Source: Acidilutibacter cellobiosedens (GTDB taxonomy: Bacteria > Bacillota > Clostridia > Tissierellales > Acidilutibacteraceae). From it: a stretch of DNA of 64,000 nt. The notes under the pieces are model-generated. The model was given only the letters and a program-made list of their open reading frames with translations, did not search any database and was not told the origin of the DNA. Every line of letters begins with the position of its first letter. Position 1 is the first letter of the stretch. The position numbers and the translations under genes were made by a program. Where the stretch lies: contig NZ_CP035282.1 in assembly GCF_004103715.1 (NCBI RefSeq), forward strand, positions 1,602,673-1,666,672, in the 5' to 3' direction. This document shows positions 27,161 to 36,405 of the stretch, one piece after another.

Positions 27161-28084
27161 CTATTCATTCAATGTTTCTTTAGTTCTGATTTTTTCTATT
27201 TCTTCTTTATTAAGTCCGGTCAATTTTTCTATTAATTCTATTTTTAATCCTTCCTTTAAAGCGTTTTTAACCATTTTTATTTTTTCTTTTTCAATGCCTT
27301 TTTCAATGCCTTTTTCAATGCCTTTTTCCATACCCTTGATTTCCGCATATTTCATTCTGGATATGGCGTCCAGTCTGGCTTTTTCTTTAGCATAGTATTC
27401 CTGTCTTAACTTTTCGTCAGCCGATATTTTTTCCAACATTTCCTTAGCCATTTTTAACGGTTCACTCCTTTCCACCAAATTTTCTAATTTTCCTCTGCTT
27501 TCCGGATCTGCCGCTCTCTTTATGAATGTCAGCCACAGTTCTATTGCTTTCATTTTTTCCACATCTTTTTCGTCGTCAAATTTGGGAAGTTCGATATAAT
27601 GAATAGATAAATCGTCTATCAGCGGAAAATGTTCTTCTTTTTCCAATATCTTATATTCCGTATGGTACCTTTCCGTTTCTTCTATTATGTTAAAATTCAA
27701 TATATTTATGACTATACTTTTTTTCAATGTCAAATATGCTTCCGCTTCCGATATGGTTTCTCCGTACATTTTAGCCCAATAGTACAAACTTCTTTTTCTG
27801 AAATCGTCTACATTATTTACCTGAATTTCGATATTTATTCTTTCGCCTTTTTGTGTTTTTACTTTTAAATCCATTATGGATTCTTTGTCACCTCGAAATT
27901 CTTTTAAATTAAACGGATTTAAATAAGCTATTTCTGTTATTTTATCTTTTTCTTCAAGGTTTAGTACCGAATTTAAAAAGTCCATAAGAATTATTTTGCT
28001 TTGTTTCTGCTCTCTTCCAAATAATGCTTTAAATACCAAGTCGTTTAATGGGCTTAATAAGGTATTTTGATCCACCGGCATCAT
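27161..28084 (-). CDS. Rpn-family PD-(D/E)XK nuclease / putative transposase (PDDEXK_2 type)
   Basis: A 307-residue member of the other Rpn branch (PDDEXK_2). It opens LLSPLNDLVFKALFGREQKQ, has the active-site pattern IMDLKVKTQKGERINIEIQV (D72, E86-x-Q88) and ends with LIEKLTGLNKEEIEKIR, the common tail of this group. A perfect GIEK repeat (MEKGIEKGIEKGIEKEK) precedes the tail, like the KREG tract in the unrelated-subfamily copies at 3936 and 13990. Two adjacent ATGs (28084, 28081) are possible; AAAGG lies very close. It would act on DNA in the cytoplasm. No duplicate is seen in this window. Confidence 0.85.
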   Translation of the reverse strand: MMPVDQNTLLSPLNDLVFKALFGREQKQSKIILMDFLNSVLNLEEKDKITEIAYLNPFNLKEFRGDKESIMDLKVKTQKGERINIEIQVNNVDDFRKRSLYYWAKMYGETISEAEAYLTLKKSIVINILNFNIIEETERYHTEYKILEKEEHFPLIDDLSIHYIELPKFDDEKDVEKMKAIELWLTFIKRAADPESRGKLENLVERSEPLKMAKEMLEKISADEKLRQEYYAKEKARLDAISRMKYAEIKGMEKGIEKGIEKGIEKEKIKMVKNALKEGLKIELIEKLTGLNKEEIEKIRTKETLNE

Positions 28085-28106
28085 TCCTTTCTATATATAT
28101 TATATC

Positions 28107-28565
28107 CTATTTAATACGTAAATGAAATATCATAAACAAAACAGATGTAATAGAAATAGCTAAAATAGGATGCAATAACTTTAAAAGAGGCAGAAGTATA
28201 ATTTTTCTATATAAAAATTTTTCTGCCGGAAGTTCTAGAACGTAAATCAGTAAACTTGTATATACCAATCCTTTATTAATATCTTTTCTTTTTATTTTGA
28301 TTCTCCTTGCTATAATTACATGAGTTAATAAAAACACTATTCCTATTAAAAATCCATATAAAAAAGAATTAAACCTAATATTTAGATAAGTTTTATCAAT
28401 GAACCATAATGAAATCATGCCAGATGCAATAAAGGCCGGCCTTTTGAGGATATTTTCCTTCAAAGATTTAATCTGCCAAAATATATCGTAAGTCATCAAA
28501 ACGATTCCCAGTGAAATAAATAATTTCATATAAAATTCCATCATGCTCTCTTGCTGTTTTATCAT
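28107..28565 (-). CDS. Small membrane protein, possible truncated CPBP-type protease
   Basis: A 152-residue hydrophobic protein with about four membrane helices (for example LFISLGIVLMTYDIFW and FLYGFLIGIVFLLTHVII). The C-terminal part, ELPAEKFLYRKI and SVLFMIFHL, faintly follows the CPBP (Abi) family pattern of an E..ER motif and an F..xH motif, but the usual third motif is missing and the protein is short. It may be a degraded or atypical CPBP protein, or simply a four-helix protein of another family. Its neighbour on the same strand is the Rpn-type gene, 22 bp downstream. Confidence 0.45.
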   Translation of the reverse strand: MIKQQESMMEFYMKLFISLGIVLMTYDIFWQIKSLKENILKRPAFIASGMISLWFIDKTYLNIRFNSFLYGFLIGIVFLLTHVIIARRIKIKRKDINKGLVYTSLLIYVLELPAEKFLYRKIILLPLLKLLHPILAISITSVLFMIFHLRIK

Positions 28566-28761
28566 ACTTTCATAAAAATAGTATTCATAATATATTTGTA
28601 TCCTATAATTATATTATACTATTGATTTCGTTTTTTTACCAAGCCTAACCAAATAAAGCATTCACGGAATTTTTAGATCCATTATTTTTTTAGTCGGAAT
28701 AAAATAATTTGAGAATTTTATAATGGCTTGCAACAATTGTCAAGGATATAACTAAATATTT

Positions 28762-28889
28762 GCGGAGATATTTAAAGATACTTCGGATTGATAATAAAAT
28801 GTAGATAAAGGGAGGCAAGTTTGATACAATTAAATTGTCAACCGGACAGAATAAGAGACCGGATTTATCGGTGGTCTACTGGGAGACAG
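28762..28889 (+). pseudogene. Scrap of a second cyclic-peptide ABC transporter gene
   Basis: This 128-bp segment aligns with 26736-26863 inside the exporter gene. It contains an identical run around TTTGATACAATTAAATTG and the signature LSTGQ, but has a TAG inside and altered flanks. Translated, it reads YLKILRIDNKM-stop-IKGGKFDTIKLSTGQNKR. No start, Walker A or Walker B is nearby. It is a relic of a paralogous exporter or of a partial duplication. Confidence 0.75.
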
Positions 28890-28915
28890 TGCTAATAGGA
28901 GGTATTTTAAAATAG

Positions 28916-29245
28916 GTGAAAAGAAATATTAACAAGAAATTGAACAGGATTTCATTAATTATTTTATCATTAACGGGATTATTTTTAGTTTTATGCTGGG
29001 GAAGAATTTCATCTGAAATTCCCACTGCAAAAGAAGAGCCGGAATATTCCACAACGACAGAAAATGCAAAGAAATGTCTTGCTTTATTAAAGTTGGAAAG
29101 TACTACTTTATTTGCAGCGATTGTTCTGGGAATTGTAAGTAATTTGAATGTGATAATTACATTATCGGCAGTTTTGGTTGTTATAGGGTTTTATACTTTT
29201 TATTATTATAGAGTCAACATAAAGTTAATAAAAAATGACAGATAG
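28916..29245 (+). CDS. Small two-helix membrane protein, unknown function
   Basis: A 109-residue protein from GTG 28916 with one helix near the N terminus (ISLIILSLTGLFLVLCW) and a second, longer hydrophobic region (FAAIVLGIVSNLNVIITLSAVLVVIGFYTFYYY, described by position 60-95). An acidic linker of about 35 residues lies between. GGAGG sits 13 bases upstream, a slightly long spacing. I do not recognise the family. It follows the exporter scrap and precedes the S51 peptidase gene. Confidence 0.5.
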   Translation: MKRNINKKLNRISLIILSLTGLFLVLCWGRISSEIPTAKEEPEYSTTTENAKKCLALLKLESTTLFAAIVLGIVSNLNVIITLSAVLVVIGFYTFYYYRVNIKLIKNDR

Positions 29246-29316
29246 AAAAGTAGATAAAAGTAAATACAGAAAATAAAATCATTAAATAATTTAAAATATT
29301 AGGAGGGTGAAAAAGG

Positions 29317-30021
29317 ATGATAAACATATTATTGAGTCAATATAATTTCCATGATAAATGGGCTAATGGTTCGGTACAAAAATATATAGATACTGATGAT
29401 AAAGTTGCGGTAATTCCCTTTTCTTTTAATGAAAAGCTGATTGGAAATGCTACGGAATGGGAAAATGCATATAATAAAAATTATGGAAAGTATTACCGAG
29501 AAATAGTTGAACCATTTTTGCAGCTTGGCATTAAAGAGGAAAATATTATTTTACTGAATTTTTTTGAAGATAAAGAGGATGATATGAAAAGAATAATAGA
29601 AGACAGTAATGTCGTATTTTTAACCGGCGGGCTTCCGGATATGGCAGCTAAGCGTATTTTAGAGAAAAATTTGCTTAAGCATATAGATAATGAGGACAAA
29701 GTAATTATAGGTGCAAGTGCGGGAGCTTTAATTCAATTGAGTAATTACCATATAACACCGGATAAGGATTATTCGGAATTTATGTATTTAAAAGGATTAG
29801 GCTTGATAAAAGAGAATTTTTATGTTGAAGTTCACTATGCGGAAACCGATCTGCAGAAAAATTGTATCCAAAGGGTATTAAAAGAGGAGACGGATACTGT
29901 TTATGCCATTAAGGATACCGGAGGAATAATTTTAGATAATAATATAATTACATTGCTCGGAGATGTGGTTACTTTTAAGGAGATGACAAGAATAAATGGA
30001 AATTCCGCAAGGCCTTCGTAG
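29317..30021 (+). CDS. Peptidase S51 / type 1 glutamine amidotransferase-like protein
   Basis: A 234-residue protein with the S51 (dipeptidase E/cyanophycinase) core: VVFLTGGLPD and IIGASAGALIQ, the second containing the nucleophile elbow with the catalytic serine. HYAETDLQK supplies a conserved histidine region. Members hydrolyse Asp-X or related peptides in the cytoplasm. AGGAGGGTG precedes ATG 29317. Its end overlaps the Rsm22-like gene by 26 bases, implying a shared transcript. Confidence 0.8.
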   Translation: MINILLSQYNFHDKWANGSVQKYIDTDDKVAVIPFSFNEKLIGNATEWENAYNKNYGKYYREIVEPFLQLGIKEENIILLNFFEDKEDDMKRIIEDSNVVFLTGGLPDMAAKRILEKNLLKHIDNEDKVIIGASAGALIQLSNYHITPDKDYSEFMYLKGLGLIKENFYVEVHYAETDLQKNCIQRVLKEETDTVYAIKDTGGIILDNNIITLLGDVVTFKEMTRINGNSARPS

Positions 30022-30952
30022 GGCAATAGAAAATCAAATAAGAGATATAGAACATGTTCGGATGAAAGATGATGCTCAAGCAATAAGCAGCAGATACAGG
30101 ACTCAAAGCGGAAAGGGAAAGCGGCTTTTGACAAAAGAAACCGAAGCGGCAGCTTATGCTGCGGCAAGAATGCCGGCGACTTTTGGAGCTGTCTCTGATG
30201 CCCTTAAATATTCTCTTCCCTATTTAGAGAATTGTCCTCAAACTTTATTGGATGCAGGAGCCGGCACAGGTACAGCTGCTTGGGCAGCGGATGCTGAATT
30301 GAAATTGAAAAAAATTATCTGCTTGGAACGGGAAGATGCAATGATAAAGATAGGAAAAAATATGATGAAATGCAGTTCGGAGCTATTATGCAATGCAGAA
30401 TGGATTAAAAATGATCTGACTGTCGATGAGATTCCCGAACAAGCGGATTTGGTCATTGCATCCTATGTATTGAATGAAATGACCAGTGAGGAAAGAATGG
30501 AGACGGTAAAAAAATTGTGGGATGCGGCAAAGATGATGTTTTTAATTATAGAGCCGGGAACGCCCGTTGGTTTTTCTAATCTGGCGGAAATACGTCAAGT
30601 AATGCTTAAATGGGGTGCTCACATTGCCGCACCATGTCCCCATGAAAGTGACTGTCCCAAAGAAAAAAATGATTGGTGCGGTTTTGCTTGCCGTGTCAGC
30701 AGAAGCAGATTGCATCGCCAACTTAAGGGCGGAGAAGTACCCTATGAAGATGAAAAATTTATATATATGGCTTTTACGCGGGAAAAATGTCATAGTGCAG
30801 AAGCACGTGTACTGCGTCATCCCCAGATACATAAAGGATATGTAGGCCTTGAGATTTGTACAAAAGATGGCATTAAAAATATTAAGTTTTCCAAAAAGGA
30901 TGGAGAGAGATACAAAAAGGCAAGAAAGGTAAAAGCGGGAGATGAGATATGA
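29996..30952 (+). CDS. Rsm22-type small-subunit ribosomal methyltransferase
   Basis: A 318-residue member of the Rsm22 family of SAM-dependent methyltransferases acting on ribosome assembly. The SAM site is TLLDAGAGTGTAAWAA, followed by VIASYVLNEM. The cysteine cluster typical of the family reads APCPHESDCPKEKNDWCGFA and may hold an iron-sulfur centre. The start ATG 29996 lies inside the preceding gene with AAGGAG 11 bases upstream. The exact target in bacteria is not settled. Confidence 0.82.
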   Translation: MEIPQGLRRAIENQIRDIEHVRMKDDAQAISSRYRTQSGKGKRLLTKETEAAAYAAARMPATFGAVSDALKYSLPYLENCPQTLLDAGAGTGTAAWAADAELKLKKIICLEREDAMIKIGKNMMKCSSELLCNAEWIKNDLTVDEIPEQADLVIASYVLNEMTSEERMETVKKLWDAAKMMFLIIEPGTPVGFSNLAEIRQVMLKWGAHIAAPCPHESDCPKEKNDWCGFACRVSRSRLHRQLKGGEVPYEDEKFIYMAFTREKCHSAEARVLRHPQIHKGYVGLEICTKDGIKNIKFSKKDGERYKKARKVKAGDEI

Positions 30953-31053
30953 AATTATACATTTAGTTGATTGAAAGAAAAATTTTCTCCGGATATAATA
31001 TATGTAAGAATGAATGTATCCAAATTAGCTTAAAATCGTGGGAGGGTGTTTTA

Positions 31054-31563
31054 ATGAAAGTGTTGATACATGACTTGGACAGTGATGTTTTAAATGGTTT
31101 GTTTCCTAATATAAGCAAAGAAGTCAAAATAATATCACCAGAAAAGGAAATAAAGAAGTGTATAGGCTGTTTCGGCTGCTGGATAAAAACCCCCGGATAT
31201 TGTGTTATTAAAGATGGTTATGAGAATATGGGAAAGCTTTTGTCGGAAAGCGAGGAATTAATTATCATAAGCCGAGTATGCTATGGTGGTTTCAGCCCTT
31301 TTGTAAAGAATGTATTAGACCGAAGTATCGGGTATCTTAGCCCTTTTTTTACAGTCAGAAATAAAGAAATGCATCACAAAAGCCGGTACAAAAGAAAGTT
31401 AAAATTATCTGTAATAGCATATGGAAAAGATGCCACAGAAAAAGAAAGAGATAATTTATCAAAGATAGTTGCAGCTAATGGTGTTAATTTTAATGCGATT
31501 GATCATTCTTTTTGTTTTGCAGACAATATTGATGATATACCGAAATTAAGGGGGGTTCTCTGA
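31054..31563 (+). CDS. Flavodoxin-fold NAD(P)H-dependent oxidoreductase
   Basis: A 169-residue protein from ATG 31054 (GGGAGGGTG just upstream); the longer frame from 30967 has no ribosome binding site. It has the iron-sulfur flavoprotein-like cysteines CIGCFGCWIKTPGYCVIKD followed by IISRVCYGGFSPFVKNVLDR, the FMN-binding region of the NADPH-dependent FMN reductase family. The stop overlaps the next start by one base (TGATG), so the two flavoproteins are translationally coupled and may form a complex. Confidence 0.72.
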   Translation: MKVLIHDLDSDVLNGLFPNISKEVKIISPEKEIKKCIGCFGCWIKTPGYCVIKDGYENMGKLLSESEELIIISRVCYGGFSPFVKNVLDRSIGYLSPFFTVRNKEMHHKSRYKRKLKLSVIAYGKDATEKERDNLSKIVAANGVNFNAIDHSFCFADNIDDIPKLRGVL

Positions 31564-32189
31564 TGAAAATTTGCATGATAAATGGCAGTCCAAAAGCTAA
31601 AGACAGTTGTTCCCGGTATTTAATTGATGAAATAATTAAATTGATGGATGATAAAACTGAAGTGCTTATATGTGACGGAAGCCATAAACCGTTTAAAGAC
31701 GATATGTTTCAACAGATTTATAATTGCGACAAAGTAGTTTTTGTTTTTCCCCTATATGTAGATGCTGTTCCGTCGCATTTAGTTTATTTTTTGGAATCAT
31801 TCCAAGAATATATAAGATTGCAACCTGTTAAAAATATTTCCGTTTATGCTGTTTCAAATTGCGGTTTTTATGAGGGAGAACAAAACAAATATGCTCTAAA
31901 AATAATTGAAAATTTTTGTGAAGATTCAGGACTTAACTGGCAATTTGGAATAGGAACGGGGACGGGTCCCTTTATAGCTCAATCCCAGACTATTCCTTGG
32001 CAGTCCTCCGTAAAACGCCCTATATATCAGGCCCTCATTGCTTTAAAAAAAGGTTTGGAAGAAGGATACCAACCAAAGGAGAATATATTTGTAATGGCAA
32101 AGATGCCGAGATACATATATATTGCTTCAGCCCATGCAGGCTGGAGATTGTCGGCTAAGAAAAACAACTTGAGGTTCAGAGATATATGA
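31563..32189 (+). CDS. Flavodoxin-like NAD(P)H oxidoreductase
   Basis: A 208-residue protein with the N-terminal FMN-phosphate loop MINGSPKAKDSCSRYLIDE and the second loop FVFPLYVDAVPSHLVYFLE of the NAD(P)H-dependent oxidoreductase family. It is coupled by a one-base overlap to the partner at 31054. The C-terminal helix is basic and hydrophobic (PRYIYIASAHAGWRL). The substrate is unknown; quinones or FMN itself are typical. Confidence 0.72.
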   Translation: MKICMINGSPKAKDSCSRYLIDEIIKLMDDKTEVLICDGSHKPFKDDMFQQIYNCDKVVFVFPLYVDAVPSHLVYFLESFQEYIRLQPVKNISVYAVSNCGFYEGEQNKYALKIIENFCEDSGLNWQFGIGTGTGPFIAQSQTIPWQSSVKRPIYQALIALKKGLEEGYQPKENIFVMAKMPRYIYIASAHAGWRLSAKKNNLRFRDI

Positions 32190-32367
32190 TATATGTAGAT
32201 TGCACGTCAAAGGATAGAGTATGTAACAGTCTTTTAATAACTGAAGGGCAGTCAGATAATAGTAGAATCAAGCTGTGTATTGTTAACGAAGTATGTGGAT
32301 TTTAGAAAAGTTACATATATTGTTAAGAATGATAAAGTGTAATATCTTGTTACATATTTTAAGATGG

Positions 32368-32408
32368 TTTCGCAGGATTATTCTCATTATGAGAACAATC
32401 CTGCGAAA
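32368..32408. promoter_or_regulatory. Long palindrome upstream of sigma-54 promoter
   Basis: TTTCGCAGGATT pairs with AATCCTGCGAAA, and the centre TTCTCA-TTA-TGAGAA continues the symmetry with one mismatch. It ends about 70 bp before the sigma-54 promoter. It could be the activator's enhancer site, or a terminator for the flavoprotein genes; the T-run after it is poor, which favours the first reading. Confidence 0.5.
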
Positions 32409-32477
32409 AATTTCTAATTTTGAGAATATATTTTTTTGATACTCCTTTTAAATAGCCGAAATTTGACATTATGCATT

Positions 32478-32494
32478 TTGGAACAAAAATTGCA
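32478..32494 (+). promoter_or_regulatory. Sigma-54 (-24/-12) promoter
   Basis: TTGGAACAAAAATTGCA has the invariant GG (32480-32481) and GC (32492-32493) separated by exactly 10 bases, matching the sigma-54 consensus. It lies 38 bases before the cyclodeaminase start. A sigma-54 activator gene closes the same cluster (36406). Confidence 0.75.
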
Positions 32495-32531
32495 GTATTA
32501 TAAGGCTGAAAACATAAAAGGAGGTTTTTAT

Positions 32532-33530
32532 ATGATAAACATTAAATTAATATCCCGAGAAGAAATCAAAGAAAAACTGACAATGAAGAAAACTCTGGAA
32601 CTTGTAGAAAAGGTTTATGCCGCTCATGGTAACGGCCATGTTGTTATGCCTTCTAAAATTACTCTGGATTTAGGTGAAAGTACGGATTGGCCCCCCTATG
32701 GAGGGTCTTACAATGCGATGCCCGCATATTTGGGAGAGGATTTTGATATGTCGGGGATAAAATGGGTCTGGGGGTTTAATGACAACTATAAGAAAGGCTT
32801 ACCCTATATAAGTGCTGTAATCATACTTAACGATCCAAGAACAGGGGAGGTTCTCTCCATAATGGATGGAAGTTATATTACGGACATAAGAACAGGTGCA
32901 GCTACCGGAGTAGCCGCAAAATACTTGGTATCTAAAAAAGCAAGAAATCTTGGCATAATAGGTGCCGGGGTTCAGGGAAGAATGAATTTGAGAGCTATGA
33001 ATGAAGTTATGAAAATTGACCATGTAATAATTGGAGATATACGAAGAGAGGCAGCCGAAAAGTTCGCTGAAGAAATGTCAAAAGAATTGAATTTGGATAT
33101 ATCTGTTGCAAAGAACAACGAAGAAGTTTGTGTCGATTCCGATGCTATTATAACCGTTACAATAGCCAATGAACCCCTTGTTATGAGAAAATGGCTCAAG
33201 AAAGGATGTACCGTATTATCAGTCGGATCATTTCAGGAACTTGATGAAAGTATTCCCTTAAAAGCCGATAAACTTGTAGTTGATAATTGGGAACAAAATT
33301 CACACAGGGGAGAATTGCTTAAACTTGTTAAAGCCGGAAGAATAACAAAGAATAATATATATGCTGAGATACCTGAGATTGTTATCGGGGAAAAAAAAGG
33401 AAGAGAAAATGACGATGAGATAATATGTGCGTGTATCATAGGTATGGGTTCAACTGATATTGGGGTTGCCGCCGAATTATACAAAAGGGATTTTATAAAC
33501 TATAATAAGAACACTGTTTCCTTAAGGTAA
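32532..33530 (+). CDS. Ornithine cyclodeaminase / mu-crystallin family protein
   Basis: A 332-residue protein from ATG 32532 with a strong AAAAGGAGG ahead. Family marks: the N-terminal substrate region (VVMPSKITLDLGE), DGSYITDIRTGAATGVAAKYL, and the NAD-binding Rossmann fold LGIIGAGVQGRMNLRAM. The aspartate in GMGSTDIGVA is the usual catalytic one. Family members cyclise ornithine, reduce cyclic imines or dehydrogenate amino acids. With the aminotransferase and transporter that follow, an amino-acid uptake and breakdown role is likely. Confidence 0.8.
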   Translation: MINIKLISREEIKEKLTMKKTLELVEKVYAAHGNGHVVMPSKITLDLGESTDWPPYGGSYNAMPAYLGEDFDMSGIKWVWGFNDNYKKGLPYISAVIILNDPRTGEVLSIMDGSYITDIRTGAATGVAAKYLVSKKARNLGIIGAGVQGRMNLRAMNEVMKIDHVIIGDIRREAAEKFAEEMSKELNLDISVAKNNEEVCVDSDAIITVTIANEPLVMRKWLKKGCTVLSVGSFQELDESIPLKADKLVVDNWEQNSHRGELLKLVKAGRITKNNIYAEIPEIVIGEKKGRENDDEIICACIIGMGSTDIGVAAELYKRDFINYNKNTVSLR

Positions 33531-33537
33531 AATCATT

Positions 33538-34734
33538 ATGAAAAATAAATATATATCTAAAAGATACTGGAAAGATAAATCTACTCCTATGGGGAAGGTT
33601 GATGAGCTTGCAAAACAATTTAACGATGTAATAGATTTGAGTCTTGGCGACCCCGATTTAATAACCCATGATATAATTATTGATAATTCCATGAGGGATG
33701 CGAAACTGGGATATACAAAATATACCGACTTCAGGGGTGATCCGGAGCTTAGAGAAGAAATAACAAAATTTTATAAAGAGGAATACGGTTTAACTATAAA
33801 GGATGAAGAAATATTTGTAACTGCCAGCGGATGTTTGGCAATGTATCTTGTTCTTGAGGCCATTTTAGATGATGGGGATGAAGTCATAGTTCAGACACCA
33901 TATTTTACTCCATATCCACAACAGGTGGAGTTGGCAAGAGGAATACCTGTACCTTTGAATACCTATGAGAACGAAGACTTTCAGATAGATACGGACAGAT
34001 TGGAAAAATTAATAACCGAAAGGACAAAGGCGATAATAGTTAATTCACCGAACAATCCTACAGGAAGTACATTGACGCCGAAAACTATTGAAGGCATCAG
34101 AGATATTGCGGTTAAATATGATTTAATAGTAATATCCGATGACATATATACATCATTCTGCTATGAAGAACCTTTTATTCCCATTATATGTACGGATGGA
34201 ATGAAAGAAAGGACAATAATCATCAACAGTTTTTCTAAGAATTTTACAATGACCGGTTGGAGAATAGGCAATATTATAGCTCCCGATTACATCATAAAAG
34301 TTATTCAGCAAATAAATGAAAATGTGGTATTTACTGCTCCGTCAATATCCCAGAGAGGAGCGATTTACGCATTGAGAAACAGAAAAAAGGTTCAGAAACC
34401 CATAATAGAGGAATATAAAAAACGTGTGTTTTATTCTGCGGACAGAATTAACGGAATACCAAATATGTCTGTCCTTAGTCCTAAAGGAACATTTTATTTA
34501 TTTGTGAACATAAAAAGAACAGGATTGTCTTCGGCTGAAGCAAGCGATGCTCTTCTTAAAGAAGCTCATGTCCTTACTATACCCGGCATAGCTTTTGGAG
34601 AATGCGGAGAAGGATATATAAGGCTTGCATGTACTGTGGGAATCGAAAAGCTTAAGGAAGCCTTCGACAGAATAGAGAAAATGGAAATTTTCCATAAAAG
34701 TGGGGAGGATAAATTATGGAAGACACTAAGTTGA
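33538..34734 (+). CDS. PLP-dependent class I/II aminotransferase
   Basis: A 398-residue fold-type I aminotransferase. It shows VIDLSLGDPDL (substrate loop), TASGCLAMYLVLE (cofactor phosphate binding), NSPNNPTGSTL, ISDDIYTSF (pyridine-N aspartate and stacking tyrosine), and the PLP lysine in NSFSKNFTMTGWRIG. It starts 7 bp after the cyclodeaminase gene and overlaps the transporter gene by 19 bp, so it belongs to the sigma-54 operon. The amino acid cannot be named from sequence alone. Confidence 0.85.
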   Translation: MKNKYISKRYWKDKSTPMGKVDELAKQFNDVIDLSLGDPDLITHDIIIDNSMRDAKLGYTKYTDFRGDPELREEITKFYKEEYGLTIKDEEIFVTASGCLAMYLVLEAILDDGDEVIVQTPYFTPYPQQVELARGIPVPLNTYENEDFQIDTDRLEKLITERTKAIIVNSPNNPTGSTLTPKTIEGIRDIAVKYDLIVISDDIYTSFCYEEPFIPIICTDGMKERTIIINSFSKNFTMTGWRIGNIIAPDYIIKVIQQINENVVFTAPSISQRGAIYALRNRKKVQKPIIEEYKKRVFYSADRINGIPNMSVLSPKGTFYLFVNIKRTGLSSAEASDALLKEAHVLTIPGIAFGECGEGYIRLACTVGIEKLKEAFDRIEKMEIFHKSGEDKLWKTLS

Positions 34735-36119
34735 AAAAATCAAAGATGCCTGATCCATATGTTATTCTATTTGTATTAATTGTAATCATGGCATTGTTGA
34801 CTTATATTATACCTTCAGGACAGTATCAGATGGTTAAAGCTCCAGACGGAAGAATGGTTGTAGATCCCGATTCATTTAAATACATCAAAGGGAACAAGGC
34901 AGGTTTATTTGATATTTTGAAAGCGTTTCCTAAAGGATTAAGCGGTTCGGAAAGCATAATATTTTTTATACTGATTATAGGAGGATCATTTAACCTGATT
35001 AATCAAACCGGAGCTATTATGGCAGCTATCTCTAAGATAGCCGTAAAACTTAAAGGCAAGGAAAATTTGATGATACCCATAATTGTTTTTGTTTTTTCTG
35101 TGGGAGGAGCTACAATAGGCATGAGTGAGGAACTGATAATTTTTGTTCCCTTAGGAATAGCTTTGGCAAGGGCATTAGGATATGATGCCATTGTAGGTAC
35201 GGCTTGTGTATTGATGGGAGCTGTAGCAGGCTATACTTCGGGGGTTGTCAATCCTTTTAATGTAGGAGTCGCCCAAGGAATTGCGGGACTACCTATGTTT
35301 TCCGGAATCGGACTGAGAATAGTTATATGGATTGCAACGGTAATTCTTGTTTTGATATATATTTCGAGATATGCTAAAAAGGTTAAGGAAGATCCTAAAA
35401 ATAGCCTTATATATGATATCGAACAAAAAGAGAAAAGTACGATTTTGGATTTGGAAACAATAGACCCTCTTACCAAAAAGCAAATACTTGTATTAATTAT
35501 ATTTGCATTAGGTATGATTACATTGCTAATCGGAGTATTCAACTTTGACTGGTATCTTACAGAAATATCAGCTGTATTTTTTGCAATGGGTATTATTTCC
35601 GGTTTGGTATATGGCATAAAACCAAATGATTTGGTAAAAGGCTTCATTGATGGAGTAAAGGATATTGCCTATGGGGCAATGATAGTAGGTTTGGCAAGGG
35701 GTATTCTTGTTATAATGCAGGATGCCATGATTCTTGATACTATAGTCCACGGTTTGGCATCGGTAATATCATTTTTCCCGAGAGCTGTATGTGCGCTTGG
35801 AATGCTCTTTGTTCAAACTATACTGAATTTTATAATTACATCGGGTTCAGGGTTGGCGGCAACGACTATGCCAATCATGTCTCCTCTTGCGGATGTTTTG
35901 GGATTGACAAGACAAACTGCGGTTTTAGCCTTTCAATTTGGAGATGGAATTACAAACTATATAGCGCCTACATCGGGTATTTTAATGGCAAACTTATTAG
36001 TTGCGAAAATTCCCTATGAGAAATGGGTTAAATTTATCTGGCCTTTGATAGCAATGTGGACCCTGCTGGGAGCTTTATTTGTAGTATATGCATCTTTGAT
36101 AAATTATGGGCCGTTTTAA
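34716..36119 (+). CDS. YfcC/ArcD-type membrane transporter (DcuC superfamily)
   Basis: A 467-residue integral membrane protein with about 12 helices. Typical YfcC features are MPDPYVILFVLIVIMALLTY, IPSGQYQ, the hairpin motif GGATIGMSEE and the second hairpin FIITSGSGLAATTMPIMSPL with QFGDGITNYIAPTSG. Members carry dicarboxylates, amino acids or peptides. The placement after a cyclodeaminase-like protein and an aminotransferase suggests the substrate is the amino acid they act on. It starts inside the aminotransferase end (RBS GGGGAGG at 34700). Confidence 0.82.
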   Translation: MEDTKLKKSKMPDPYVILFVLIVIMALLTYIIPSGQYQMVKAPDGRMVVDPDSFKYIKGNKAGLFDILKAFPKGLSGSESIIFFILIIGGSFNLINQTGAIMAAISKIAVKLKGKENLMIPIIVFVFSVGGATIGMSEELIIFVPLGIALARALGYDAIVGTACVLMGAVAGYTSGVVNPFNVGVAQGIAGLPMFSGIGLRIVIWIATVILVLIYISRYAKKVKEDPKNSLIYDIEQKEKSTILDLETIDPLTKKQILVLIIFALGMITLLIGVFNFDWYLTEISAVFFAMGIISGLVYGIKPNDLVKGFIDGVKDIAYGAMIVGLARGILVIMQDAMILDTIVHGLASVISFFPRAVCALGMLFVQTILNFIITSGSGLAATTMPIMSPLADVLGLTRQTAVLAFQFGDGITNYIAPTSGILMANLLVAKIPYEKWVKFIWPLIAMWTLLGALFVVYASLINYGPF

Positions 36120-36145
36120 GATTCCTTAAATGTAAGTTGAATGGA

Positions 36146-36195
36146 AAAAGCACTCTGTACAAAGATAAATAATTTTTACTTTGCAGAGTGCTTTT
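36146..36195 (+). terminator. Terminator after transporter gene
   Basis: AAAAGCACTCTG pairs with CAGAGTGCTTTT, with an inner CAAAG/CTTTG, giving a long stem with A/T tails. It closes the cyclodeaminase-aminotransferase-transporter operon. Confidence 0.8.
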
Positions 36196-36405
36196 ATGCA
36201 TTTCCTGAAAATATCCTTGAAATTGTTTTCCATTAAATATAATATGTATATAAGAAAAGATTCTATCAGAACATTATATTATAATGAAGCTTTTCTTGAA
36301 ACTCATTTAAGGAAAGTTCCTTTTAATCAATATTTATGAGTGAGAGCTTTCCTATTCGTTATAAAAAACGATATATGCTTTATTTTGATAGGGAGTGATG
36401 TTGAC

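Noticed and set aside
27296-27330. Short tandem repeat in the minus-strand Rpn gene as a possible CRISPR or VNTR element
   Set aside because: It is three copies of a 12-bp coding unit (GIEK codons) without spacers.
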